From Acanthosepion pharaonis (taxonomy: Eukaryota > Mollusca > Cephalopoda > Sepiida > Sepiidae), in assembly GCA_903632075.3 (NCBI GenBank), contig CAHIKZ030004545.1:3634501-3698500 (forward strand): 64,000 nucleotides of DNA. The letters are read 5' to 3'. Every line of letters begins with the position of its first letter. Position 1 is the first letter of the stretch. Positions 36,755-46,990 of the stretch are shown one piece after another. Made by a program: the position numbers and the translations under genes. The notes beneath the pieces are model-generated. The model worked only from the letters and a program-made list of their open reading frames with translations. It searched no databases and was not told where the DNA came from.

Positions 36755-37214
36755 TGTACCAGTTAAACAGATGGTTGATGGCTTCTGTGTGGATAAGTAA
36801 TTAGAAAAAAGGGTTGTTATAAAATATTAGATCACAAATGTGTTAATTGCTGAAAATAATTATTTCAAATAAAATAATTGTTGATAAAAAAATGTGAGAA
36901 GAGAAAAAAGCTTACATCAACAAAAACAGATTGCATAAGCTTTGCTTTTTGAAGCAGCATGGTCATCTTATAATACTCAAGTGTTGACCATTGTATATCT
37001 TTCTTTAGATCTCTGCCATTGTACTTCATAAACTTCTTGGAATTTTAATCAGAGTCCTTTATTATAATCTGTGAGGATAACTTTCACATCAGTTAATATT
37101 CACAAGCCTAATTCACTTTTGTGAACCAGAGTATATAACTTTCTTGTAGTACTAAATTCAAGTATTGATTGAGGCTCAGTATCTGTCTATATTTCTGAGA
37201 TGAGGTATTATGTA

Positions 37215-37848
37215 GACTATTTACATTATTTGGACTATTGTCCTCATCTTTGTCGCCATATCTATTACAATGTTTCGGATGTTGTATGCTCCGGCCTTCT
37301 TCAGGTGGTTAGAATGTCGAACTGAACCCTTTATTTCGCTTGCTGGGGTAGACTGTTCTAGTTCCACATGCCATGTCTAATGGATGTCAGTTGTCAGTTA
37401 TCTCCTGTTAATTCCCCTCTCCAAGTTCTCCACCGCCTTAACCAGGTATTGAACTCACACTCTTTGGGTCCTGTCACTGGATCTAACGCCTTTATCCACT
37501 GTGCCATGTATCCTTGAGGTTGCTATGGTAACTGTACCATATTACCACCAAAGCCTTTATCCACCGTGAGGATACATGGCACAGTGGATAAAGGCGTTAG
37601 ACCCAAAGAGTGTGAGTTAAATACCTGGTTATGGTGGTGGAGAACTTAGAGAGGGGAAGTAACAGGAGATAACTGACATCCATTAGACATGGCATGTGGA
37701 ACTAGAACAGTCTACCCCAGTGAGTGAAATAAAGAGTTCAGCTCGACATTCCAACCACTTGAAGAAAGATGGAGCATACAACTGGCGAAATGTCGTAATA
37801 AATATGGCAACAAAGATGAGGACAATAGTCCAAATAATGTAAATAGTG
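37215..37848. repeat. Two SINE family B copies in head-to-head inverted array
   Basis: The left copy (37215-37515, minus) and right copy (37569-37848, plus) are inverted copies of about 280-300 bases with a loop of about 50 bases. The right copy shows the complete order: tRNA head (GGCACAGTGGATAAAGG as A box region, GTGAGTTAAATACC as B box region), body (CATTAGACATGGCATGTGGA, AACAGTCTACCCCAGTGAG), then a CTTGAAGAAAGATGGAGC...GGCGAAATG block and the tail AACAAAGATGAGGACAATAG. Confidence 0.88.
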
Positions 37849-38015
37849 TGATTGAGGCTCTATCAGTGAATTTGGAATTAGACACCCCTCCCTCTCAAGA
37901 AGAGTATATGAGGATCACAATCTGATGGAGTTGCTGACATGTTATGTACAAACAATCTACTTCCAACAGGAAGAAGCTGCAGTTATGTGATTACCATTAT
38001 CTCCAGTAATGACAA

Positions 38016-38077
<62 letters not shown>
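38016..38077. repeat. AT microsatellite
   Basis: About 30 AT units, the longest class in the window. Confidence 0.97.
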
Positions 38078-38081
<4 letters not shown>

Positions 38082-38117
38082 GTGCAATACTCTGAGGAAA
38101 TGGTTATAAAATATTAC

Positions 38118-38472
38118 CACTAAAGTCAACCATGTTGTTTAGAAACATAGATAACACCTTCATGTGTCAGAAAGATGCGCAAATACTGCTAGATCTGGTG
38201 AACTCAATAAAACCTTCTGTACATCTTATAATAGGAAAAGAAGCAGAAAATCAACTGGCCTTCCTGAATGTACGACTAATAACTGACAAAGCATGTGGGT
38301 TCAAGACATCTATATATAAGCCAGCATTCACTAGACAATACCTGAATATCAATCCCTCCCCCATGCATACAGTGTCAAAAAAGGAATTGATTGTTCACAA
38401 CCTTCAACATTAGGTCAAATTCATAAGTGGTGGCACAAACACATATCAACAGATGATCAACATTAGAAAGAC
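38118..38472 (+). pseudogene. Penelope-like reverse transcriptase relic
   Basis: The open frame 38132-38413 reads MLFRNIDNTFMC, LLDLVNSIKPSVHL, NQLAFLNVRLI and FKTSIYKPAFTRQYLNINPS. This order (YVDDTF-like, then H/NSI.P, LAFLDV and YRKPT..YLN blocks) is that of the RT of Penelope-like elements. The catalytic YVDD is changed to NIDN, so it is inactive. Upstream RT blocks are absent because an AT microsatellite abuts. The right side is cut by a mariner insertion at about 38473. Confidence 0.85.
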
Positions 38473-39269
38473 TATTAGATTAGTCAAGAATACAGTCTCT
38501 ATTGTTTTTAACAACTGTTGTCCATTGTTCTACAAGCTTATTGATGCCATTTTCATAGAAACTATGTGTTTTTTTTCATTGCGAGAAGGTTGTAAGATAA
38601 TTTTCAACTGACTGTACAGAGTCAAACCTTTTGTCATTTAAATTGTCCTGTAGACACCAGAACAAATGAAAATCTGAAGGAGCTAAATCAGGAGAACATG
38701 GTGAGTGGTAGAGGATTTCCCATTTCAACTCTTTAAGCTTCTGCAAAGTGTTTTAAAACATGTTGTCATGGTAAAAAAATGATACCTTTTTGATTTGCCA
38801 TGTCTATTCAAATGGTGAAAGGCAGTTGCGATATTGATTTTCAAAGTCTTAGCAATCACTTTCATCAAAATCCTTGGTTTATTTTCCACAAGGGCGCCAG
38901 GAGCATAGTTGATCGTTTGGGTTATAACCACCCTGATGAAATCTGCCAAACCACTTTTTGACTGTCTGAAGAGCTGGAGCATGATCTTTTCAATGTTTTT
39001 ATTTCTTTTGTCAAAGTTCCAACACTTGCTCTGTTCCAAAATTCATAGATTATAATATGGCGAAAGTGAAACTTTGAGCCTCCATCTTTAAGGCATTCAT
39101 TTGTGGACAAAATGTCAACATTCAATGAAGTCTGACTTGCAAATGAACTATATAAGATTTCAATCTAGAACACACCAGAAATCAGCCCCAAAACAAACAT
39201 CAGTGTCAAGTTGTGGTCATTTTATATTAAAAATGAAAATCAGGCACAGACTTTTGTAATGATCTAATA
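38473..39269 (-). pseudogene. Mariner-like relic with terminal repeats
   Basis: The ends are similar inverted sequences, ATTAGATTAGTCAAGAATAC on the left and GACTTTTGTAATGATCTAAT on the right. The minus strand holds, in broken frames, FHFRHIIIYEFWNRAS (39080-39020, N-terminal block) and, near 38740-38640, remnants of the PPYS-LAPSD-F region. Many shifts are present. It appears to have inserted in the Penelope-like relic. Confidence 0.65.
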
Positions 39270-39536
39270 TATATCTTCTAGATCACTAGGATATTAACAA
39301 AAACATTTTTTCAAGTACAGAGAAACTTAATTGTAAATAATCTAAATCACTTATATTTTTCTTGTAGGCTAAATTAAAGAAATCTTTAAAAGACTTGCTT
39401 AGAAAATTTTATGTTTCCTTCACATGTACAATGACTAGTACGAATGGGATCTTGGAGATATACAGTATGCCTTCAATGTATTCAGCATCCAAAAACTAAG
39501 CTAATATGACTTGTTGATGTGATCTAAAGGAAACCA

Positions 39537-39540
<4 letters not shown>

Positions 39541-39584
<44 letters not shown>

Positions 39585-39615
39585 TACATACATACATACA
39601 TGTATATACACGCAC
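39541..39615. repeat. AT, AC and CATA microsatellite
   Basis: AT units, then CACACA, then CATA units in series. Confidence 0.95.
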
Positions 39616-39639
39616 ACACTTGACTATCCCGTCAAATTC

Positions 39640-40037
39640 AACATATGAGGGTCAAGCAGATCAGTTCCTAGGAAACTGACAGCCCAACAACAGCACATGA
39701 GATTTGATTATAGTGGTGAAGGTTTTGTGCAGAACCATCCACACTTTTTAAGAGCAGAATACAGAGACTTGGTGCACTACATGCCACAGGGTCCCCAAAA
39801 GACCCTCCGCAGGTTTTGAATTCAGAGTTGTCCTTCTCCTAGACCAGTTGCCATCCAAGGCTATAGAACCCAGTTTGTCCTGCTATTTACCCATAGCTGG
39901 AGGGAGAAGAAGAGGATTCACACCTTTCCCAAGGGTATTAGCATGTAAGTGAATGTAATGGATTCAAATGGAATTTGAACTCAGCTCTCTGATTCCTCAA
40001 TCCAAGCCACTATCCACTACTCCACCGTGCCTCCTGT
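39640..40037 (-). repeat. tRNA-derived SINE, family A (tail type 2)
   Basis: On the minus strand it has the same tRNA head (GAGTTCAAATTCCATTTG region) and central domain as the copies at 3776 and 62670. It continues instead into AACTCTGAATTCAAAACCTG, GGGTCTTTTGGGGACCC and a different end. The beginning lies near 40037 (AGGAGGCACGGTGGAGTAG). Confidence 0.75.
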
Positions 40038-40620
40038 ATATATTTATGTGTGCGTGTGTGTATCACCTTATTGCATTGCACAACTACAAGTGATCACTAG
40101 GTACTTTGTCAAGAAGATTCAGTTTTCCTTTAAGATGCAATAAATTATAGTAACCTGAAATTCTCTCAAGTGAAATGTGGTCATTGTTTAATAAATTATT
40201 CAATCTAACATTCAGATGTAACATAAAACTGAAGATAGAGGATAGTGATCAAAAGAACAAAATATGAAAATTTTCCTCTGAATAATTCATTGAATAATTT
40301 TTTTTTTCTTTTGGTATTAATTCATTTTATATAAACATTTACCAACTCGACATTTAAGAATTTTCTTCACTTTAAACCTTTCATCAATGTCAAGTCAAGT
40401 CCCCTGAAACTTTCAGCTGCTTTTTAACCCATATTGTATCAAAAGGTTTCCCCACGGCATATAGACATTAACATTATTTAATGATGCTCAATGATGAGGG
40501 AAAACTAAAAAAATAATGGGAACAAGATTCAAAATAAAACACTTAATGATTTTATTGTGTGTGTGAAATTTCATATATAACTAAAACATATCCAAAAGGA
40601 CAATATGAATAAAAACAAAG

Positions 40621-40732
40621 GGAAAATTTATCTTAGTCAACACTTTGTCCATTGATGGACTTTATCAATTGCCTTGATAAAGCCCATCAATGGAGGAAAC
40701 ACATCAACTAAGATAAGTTTTCCTTTTTGTAT
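40621..40732. repeat. Foldback element, arms of about 48 bases
   Basis: AAAATTTATCTTAGT, TCCATTGATGG and CTTTATCAA on the left are mirrored by TTGATAAAG, CCATCAATGGA and ACTAAGATAAGTTTT on the right, with a loop of only a few bases. Confidence 0.75.
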
Positions 40733-40840
40733 ATAATTTCCACAAGTTCTTGTCCCTTGATAATAAAACTACTTGTCAGAGATTCAATAACAGATAAAGT
40801 GAAACTTAAAAAAAATGATGACTAAGTAATATAACAAAGA

Positions 40841-40861
40841 TGAGAGAGAGAGAGAGAGAGA
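40841..40861. repeat. GA microsatellite
   Basis: About 10 GA units. Confidence 0.9.
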
Positions 40862-41305
40862 AGGAAATAGAAAAGGTTAACTATATGGCAACAGATTTGT
40901 GCTCCAGTTAACATTGAAGTTTCTCTGACCAAAGGGGTCAAGGATAATGTCCCCCAAAAAGGTGTTCATCAGAAGCTGCATTATTTCCAAGTTTTCACTT
41001 GGTTTTTTCCTAGCGATTCAAGAATGTATCAACCAGAGGGTGGGTGGATGATAATAAAAAAAAGAGTCAAGTTAGTAATATTAATATTGAATCTCTTCAA
41101 ACAGTTAAGAAAAATATTTTGACTTAGTAGCACATTTTCATTTAAGTGGAAATATGTGCCAAATATAAGCATCAATATTGTTCTATAAGTACAGGTTTGA
41201 CAAAATTCAACTTTACCTTTCACCATTGATTAAGGCCACATATTTTCATAAGTATTCATTTAATTACATCCTTCTAAATGGTACAAAGAAAAAAACACCC
41301 ACCCA

Positions 41306-41308
<3 letters not shown>

Positions 41309-41371
<63 letters not shown>
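41309..41371. repeat. AT microsatellite
   Basis: About 31 AT units. Confidence 0.97.
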
Positions 41372-41373
<2 letters not shown>

Positions 41374-43819
41374 GTGCATGTAGCTGACTGCTAATGTGAC
41401 AATAAGAACTTACATATAAGTAGAAGTATTTCAACATACTTCTATTTTTTTTTTATCTGGTGTTATAATCAAATGAAACAGAGCTTAACTTTCATATTCT
41501 TGATAATTGATAACTTGTACTCCACTTCAAAGCATGAAACTTTCATTAAAGAAAAGACAAACAAACCAAAGATTGAAAAAAAAGATATAATCAGTTTTGT
41601 GCAGACATAAATAATAGCTACAAACAGTGACTTTAAATTTTGTTGTATGATCCAGAATTGAGGCTTCTTTAAATATGGTTTAGAATTAATGATTTTCAAT
41701 TGGTTGAATGAAAATAAAATCTCATTTCAATAAGAACACATAATTTAATTTTTTTTTTATATTATTCAAATTGTGCCCATGAAATTTCTAAGTTTAGTTG
41801 CAAGATTCTAAAACTTTAGATAGACTCCATAACATAAGTTTTCATTTTTGTCATCTACTTTTAACATCAACTTTATAAGAAATCAAATCAATGTCCATCT
41901 CAAATACTAGCCAAAAGAAGAAAGAAAAAATATTTTTCCTTTTTTTATAACAACATGTAATTTTAGAATTTGTTCAAGGTCAGTAACAGTCAAAATCAAT
42001 GATCACCAAGCTGATTCCAACACACCAATGGTCACCAATATGCATGAGCATTCGGAAACATTCTCCCAGACACTAAACTCTAGTGGTTTATATAGGTACT
42101 GAAGACACCCACCATTGGTTAGATAACAAATCTGCATACCCTGCCGATTTCTTTATCAACAAACTTGTGAAATGGCTTGGATTTTTAATTTTGGCAGAGA
42201 ATACAAGAAACATGTAGGTGTTTTGTCCAATATAAAAGTGACTTTCATTGTTACATAACATCTGAATTAATAAATGAAGCAATTATATCAGTCAATATTA
42301 AATTAATTATTTTTAGTAACAGTGTTCCTGTCAACATATTTTCACTTTTATTTTCAGTTGATTTTATTTCTGTTATAAGCTTTTAATTATCAGTGAAATC
42401 TTCAGGACTTAATTTTTTTTTAAAATCATCTAGCCTGTTAAAAGACAAAAATTAAAAGCATTTCCACAATTCATAAGGAAGCTTAAAACCAAAAGTATTA
42501 TTTTTTTTATTATTTTTAGTAAAGTATATTTCTTTCTAAAAGAAACTAAAAACACAACCAACCAATTGGGAGTAGATAATCATCATTGACAACATTCTTT
42601 CACTGGAACCTAATAGCAGTGGTAGAAAACAGATACTCATCAGCAGTACAGATATTCATAAATTATATGAAAATTATAACCTTTTTGAGCTTGTCAATAG
42701 CTATAAACTTTTTAAAAAATAAAAATAAAAAAAAAGGCAGCAATATATACACACAAAAAATGTGATTTTTTTTCTTTAAGTTTTTAATAACTTAAGAGTA
42801 TAAAACAGGTTTATTTTCCCTATTTTTGAAGGCTGTGAAATAATATATTCTTTTCCAAATTTTTTATAAGGATATTTTGTTGTAAAAGACAGAGGTAATT
42901 GTGTTAACTAAAGAATCTGTAAGCAACTACCCTGAAATGAAATACATTTTGTCTAAATTTTCTGAATGTTTGTTCTTGCTTTTGCAGAATAGATTTTCTG
43001 AGCAGCAAATTGGAAATCTGCCACATAACTACCTGCAGAAGTCTTCAACAGTCAGAAGAGAGAGAGAGAGAAAAAGGGAGCGAGCAGGAATGTCATAATT
43101 GTAGAAGAGAACAGTTTGGATGTGAGCCTGAATCTATTCGACAACTGATATTCTAACAAAAGAGGGGGAGGAGAAGAGGAAAAAAAAGAGGAAGGTAATT
43201 TCACAAACCACTAAGTGTTTATATGGTTGTATAGAACCAATGCAGATACAAAATGCAAGAGGATGCTGAAAACTTATCAGCCTAACCAAAAAGGCTTCCC
43301 ACCCCAAAATTTGATATTTGGTCATTTGGTAGAGCCAACATTTCATTACCCAACTACATATATGAGAAAATGACTATTTTAGTCAACAGTCACATGCAAA
43401 TACATGTGGCCTGCAAGAAAAAGAAGTTTAAATAAAAAAATATATTTGACAGCATAAAAGATGTACAGGCATGTTAGATACACACCCATTTCAGTAAAGC
43501 ATATACAAGAAAAAGTCTTTTAATGTATTTAAGCATGTTGTACTTAAAGAAATGCTGCCAGTAAATGAAAAATATCAGAAAAGCACTTGAACGGTAGCAG
43601 AAAATATTATTGTATATAAAATGCAAACTTAACATACCAGCTAAACATAAAGCAAGAAATCACAATCATGGAAATATCCTACATGATTGCAGTAGAAAAC
43701 ATTTTATAAAAAGCAAGCTATCACTACAGCTGAACATTAACCAAAACAGTAAGTGAATAGAGGAAAAAAGCATTTAGTGTTTTGTAATAAACTCTTTACT
43801 CATCTTCAAAGCCAGAAAA
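41372..43819. other. AT-rich intron sequence without a recognisable gene
   Basis: A stretch at 42984-43098 with a CTTTTGCAG-like acceptor was considered as an exon but lacks a donor and a supported frame. Confidence 0.5.
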
Positions 43820-45070
43820 AAACTATCATCATCAAAAGTCTAAAAACTCATCATCACTACTGCTGTTACCACAGTTTTCTGCATTGCCTTCTGTTTCATA
43901 AAGGGCCTGGCTTATGCCACACTTAAAAGAATTCGCAAGAATCTCAGTCTGTACACTTTCCCAAGATATCTTCACACACTTGTGCAATGGTGAGCCACTT
44001 CATTCTTTCTGAGGGTGCGAGGTCATGATCTAGACTGCCCATCCACTTGGTCCAATATTCCTGCATATTCTGCTTAAAAGGTTTATACACAGACCTATCT
44101 AAAAACATCAATTAGCTCGTCAGCCTATCAGAAATGACAGCTAACTAGGTTTTCAATTCTCTTACTTTCTTTTTCATGGCTTCAGGTCCATATGCTCTCA
44201 ACTTATCTCAAACCAAAAGAGAAGGTTTGAAGGAGTCCACTAGGATGCCTTGCCCATAAAGTTTATAACCAGTTTTATTCCAGTTTTGTCCATCCAGCCT
44301 TTCAAATGAACATTAATAAATCTTTTGGAATATGTTTTTTTTTTAATTATAAAAAAGATGGCAATTTTGTGCCCTCAGTACAAGAAGCTACAACTACTGT
44401 ATAGTGTTTTTTTGTTGTTTTTTTTTTTCATGGCCAATGCTATTTACTGAGACTGTTTGAGACCATTTGACACTCACAATCTTCTTGGATGGTGCATAAA
44501 ATGGTAGTTGAACTTCATCTTAACACAGTTAAAAACAAGTTTCCTTTTATGCATTTAGAACAAATTTATGAAAGCCTCATATATTTTCTTCATAATCAGT
44601 TGGTGTGTTTTGAGAAATGGATATTTTTGTATGCACTGATTAACCCTGTCATTTCATAAACCAATAACACCAACCCTCTGATCCTGCAAAGCTTTCAATC
44701 TTTTGTTCTGCCATCTCCTGACCTAATTATCATTTTGGTAAAAACACTTCTCTCTGAATACCTTTGATCTACCAAATACTTTTTAGTTTATCCTCAAGTT
44801 TAGGCCAATGGGTCACAAAGGTCAAGTTTCTTGGGGATGGGGGGGAGGGAAGGCTGTTTTTAGTTGATCTTCTTGTCAAGACATTACTTTTTTTCAATAG
44901 GTAGTGGGCTAAAAACTAGAACTATTGTTCTATTCACATGCAACTTAACATAGTCTATCAATTGTAGTTTGTAGCAAATGGTTAAGCTTAATCTATTAAC
45001 ACTTGCAGCCATCTTCTTTAGAGTAAAATTCTGTAAACTCAACTAGCACAATTGGTGTTGTACCTATTGG
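43820..45070 (-). pseudogene. Pogo/Tigger-like transposase relic
   Basis: The minus strand keeps the DDE region of the pogo superfamily in order. VVASCTEGTKLPSF (about 44400-44350) is followed by LVDSFKPSLLV then DKLRAYGPEAMKKKVRELKT (about 44250-44160, with the second catalytic Asp at DKLRAYG). LAVISDRLTS and KPFKQNMQEYWTKWM (about 44150-44035) come next, and an acidic SSSDDEFLDF end lies near 43850. Stops interrupt all blocks. The N-terminal DNA-binding part is not recognisable right of 44800. It is a plausible source of transposase for the pogo-type MITEs at 49571 and 62983, though not in its present state. Confidence 0.8.
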
Positions 45071-46429
45071 TACCAACCAACCCTACTGAATGCCCTCACA
45101 TGTAAATGCACAGACACCTTCACCAATATAATAAATATCTTTCTCTTTGTTGTGTTTCCTGGGTTAGGGTTTTATTATTATTATAATACCAGTGTATTTC
45201 CTTTCAGTTAATTCTTTCTTCTGCAATTTCATAATAACAACAATGTTGATTAAATATTATTATTATTATTGTTATTATTATATATATTATTATAAGGTTG
45301 GGTAAGGTAGAAGTGATTATCTGATATATAGCCTGTAATAGTGAGCTTCAGGGATAAAATTAACCTCAACATTATCTTTATATGAGGCAAGACAATGTTT
45401 TGATTTGAACCACTCTTTTGGAAAAGAATATACCATCAAATACAGTACATATTTCAGATAAGCAAGCAAGTTTCAAAATCACTAAAATAACTAGTTTAAA
45501 TAAGGTGGAAGAAAATGTTCTCATCCATATTAAAATATTTCATTACTCATAATCAAATAATATAATGAAAACTTTTGCTTCTAAAAGTTTGAACCCTTGT
45601 TTGTATGCTTTTTTTTTTCTTTAAATGTTCATTAAATCATTCAAAAAGAAATATACAACAATTTACATTTTATTGAACATCTTTGTAAATCATGGTTAAT
45701 GTTTTTCTTCTCTCAAAGTTTGTGAAATACAGCTATAATGAAGCATGATGAATGTAGATATATGCAAAGAAATTAAATATCTAAAGACACACACACAGTA
45801 TAAAGACAAAAAGTTAAGAAAGTCTGCATATAAGACATGTGAGGACAGTAGCCAGCTGGCAAAATTTAGTTTCTTTAAATGCAAACAGAAAGATTCAATG
45901 ACTGAAAATATCAATACCTTTGAGGTTTAATATAGCATTAAGCAAAGATTTATACTTTTAGAAGCTTCTGCATATGTACCCATGCCAGAAGGCCTATTGA
46001 CCTAACATTGGTATAAAAAAAAAAAAACTCACAAGGTCCAATTGAGACAGAGGCCACATGAAGTTGACCTTGGAGGTTATCAAAGAACATAGCATACCAT
46101 TTCTAGCCAAATGGACTGAGACTCCAGTACACTATGAAATAGAAAAATGGTTTTAGACCTCTGTTATGTTAGGGAAGATGAGACCAAATAATTATATTCT
46201 TGGACATAAATTCGTACTTAGAGATAACTCAGATAGAAAAACATTATAGGATAGGTGGTGTTGACCTTCAAGGTTAATTCTGGATTAAAATAATTTATTT
46301 CAGCCAAACAAAATAAGTTAAAAAAAATACATTTTTTCTGTTTTGTCTGTAAAACATTTTTGGATAAAAATTCTAAAATTTCATCTTTCAAGCCATTTTG
46401 AATATAAAAATGGCTCAAAATTTACAGAA
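45071..46429. other. AT-rich intron sequence without a recognisable gene
   Basis: It includes a TTA-rich simple stretch at 45251-45295 and no supportable gene. Confidence 0.5.
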
Positions 46430-46990
46430 ACCACTAGTGGCTTTGTGTGAGGAACTCTTGCTTCAGACAATGATGCAATTGAAGAAAGTTGTTTTGAAAG
46501 ATTCCTAGAGAAGTTCAGTTACACAAATCAATTGACAAGTTTCAGACATTTTGAAAGCTGGTCAGAACTTCATTTTTTCAACTCTCTTGAGCTGCCTGAG
46601 GCAAAGTCTTGAACTAAGCTTTGAGATACCCAGCAGATATCTCAGAAATCTCAATCTTCCAAAGTGATCCAATGGAACTAATCAAACTGTCTAGTAACTT
46701 CACTGACATCAATGTGACAACCATCCTAAGTTAGATAAGCAAAGTGGAGAATGTATTCATCCCCAAAAGCCTCATAATTCCAACAAACTTGTTCTTTGGA
46801 TTCAACAGACTTCAATTCCCAGTGACACTCATCTTTGCTATGACCATCAACAAAGTACAATGACAAGATCACTAGCTTCAACCTAACTTATCAATGCTTT
46901 TCACATTGCCAAGTCTATGTTGGTTGTTCTAAGATTGTATTTACAAATAATCTTTCCATACTATGAAAAGGACTAATGTTGTCCACACAG
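46430..46990 (+). pseudogene. Helitron Pif1-like helicase relic (C-terminal part)
   Basis: The plus strand reads ELIKLSSNFTDINVTTILS, then VENVFIPKSLIIPTNLFF, FNRLQFPVTLIFAMTINK and FSHCQVYVGCSKIVF in order at about 46670-46970. This is the end of the Helitron helicase, where FIPRI, RLQFPV..AMTINKAQGQ and YV..SRV blocks occur. Stops and shifts interrupt it, and the ATPase Walker motifs upstream are not visible. Helitron ends (5' TC, 3' hairpin-CTRR) were not located. Confidence 0.75.

Larger units (their letters stand above)
34616..37214. other. Intron sequence with tandem duplication and an X-box-like site
   Basis: No gene is seen. The notable features are a diverged tandem duplication (35641-35985), a poly-A run at 35381-35403 and the palindrome GTTGCTATGGTAAC at 36741-36754. 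Confidence 0.5.

Noticed and set aside
37569..37650. tRNA gene
   Set aside because: A and B boxes are present but there is no cloverleaf or acceptor stem; the unit is the head of SINE family B.
42984..43098. Possible plus-strand exon after CTTTTGCAG
   Set aside because: No donor, no partner exon, and the frame runs into GA-rich simple sequence.
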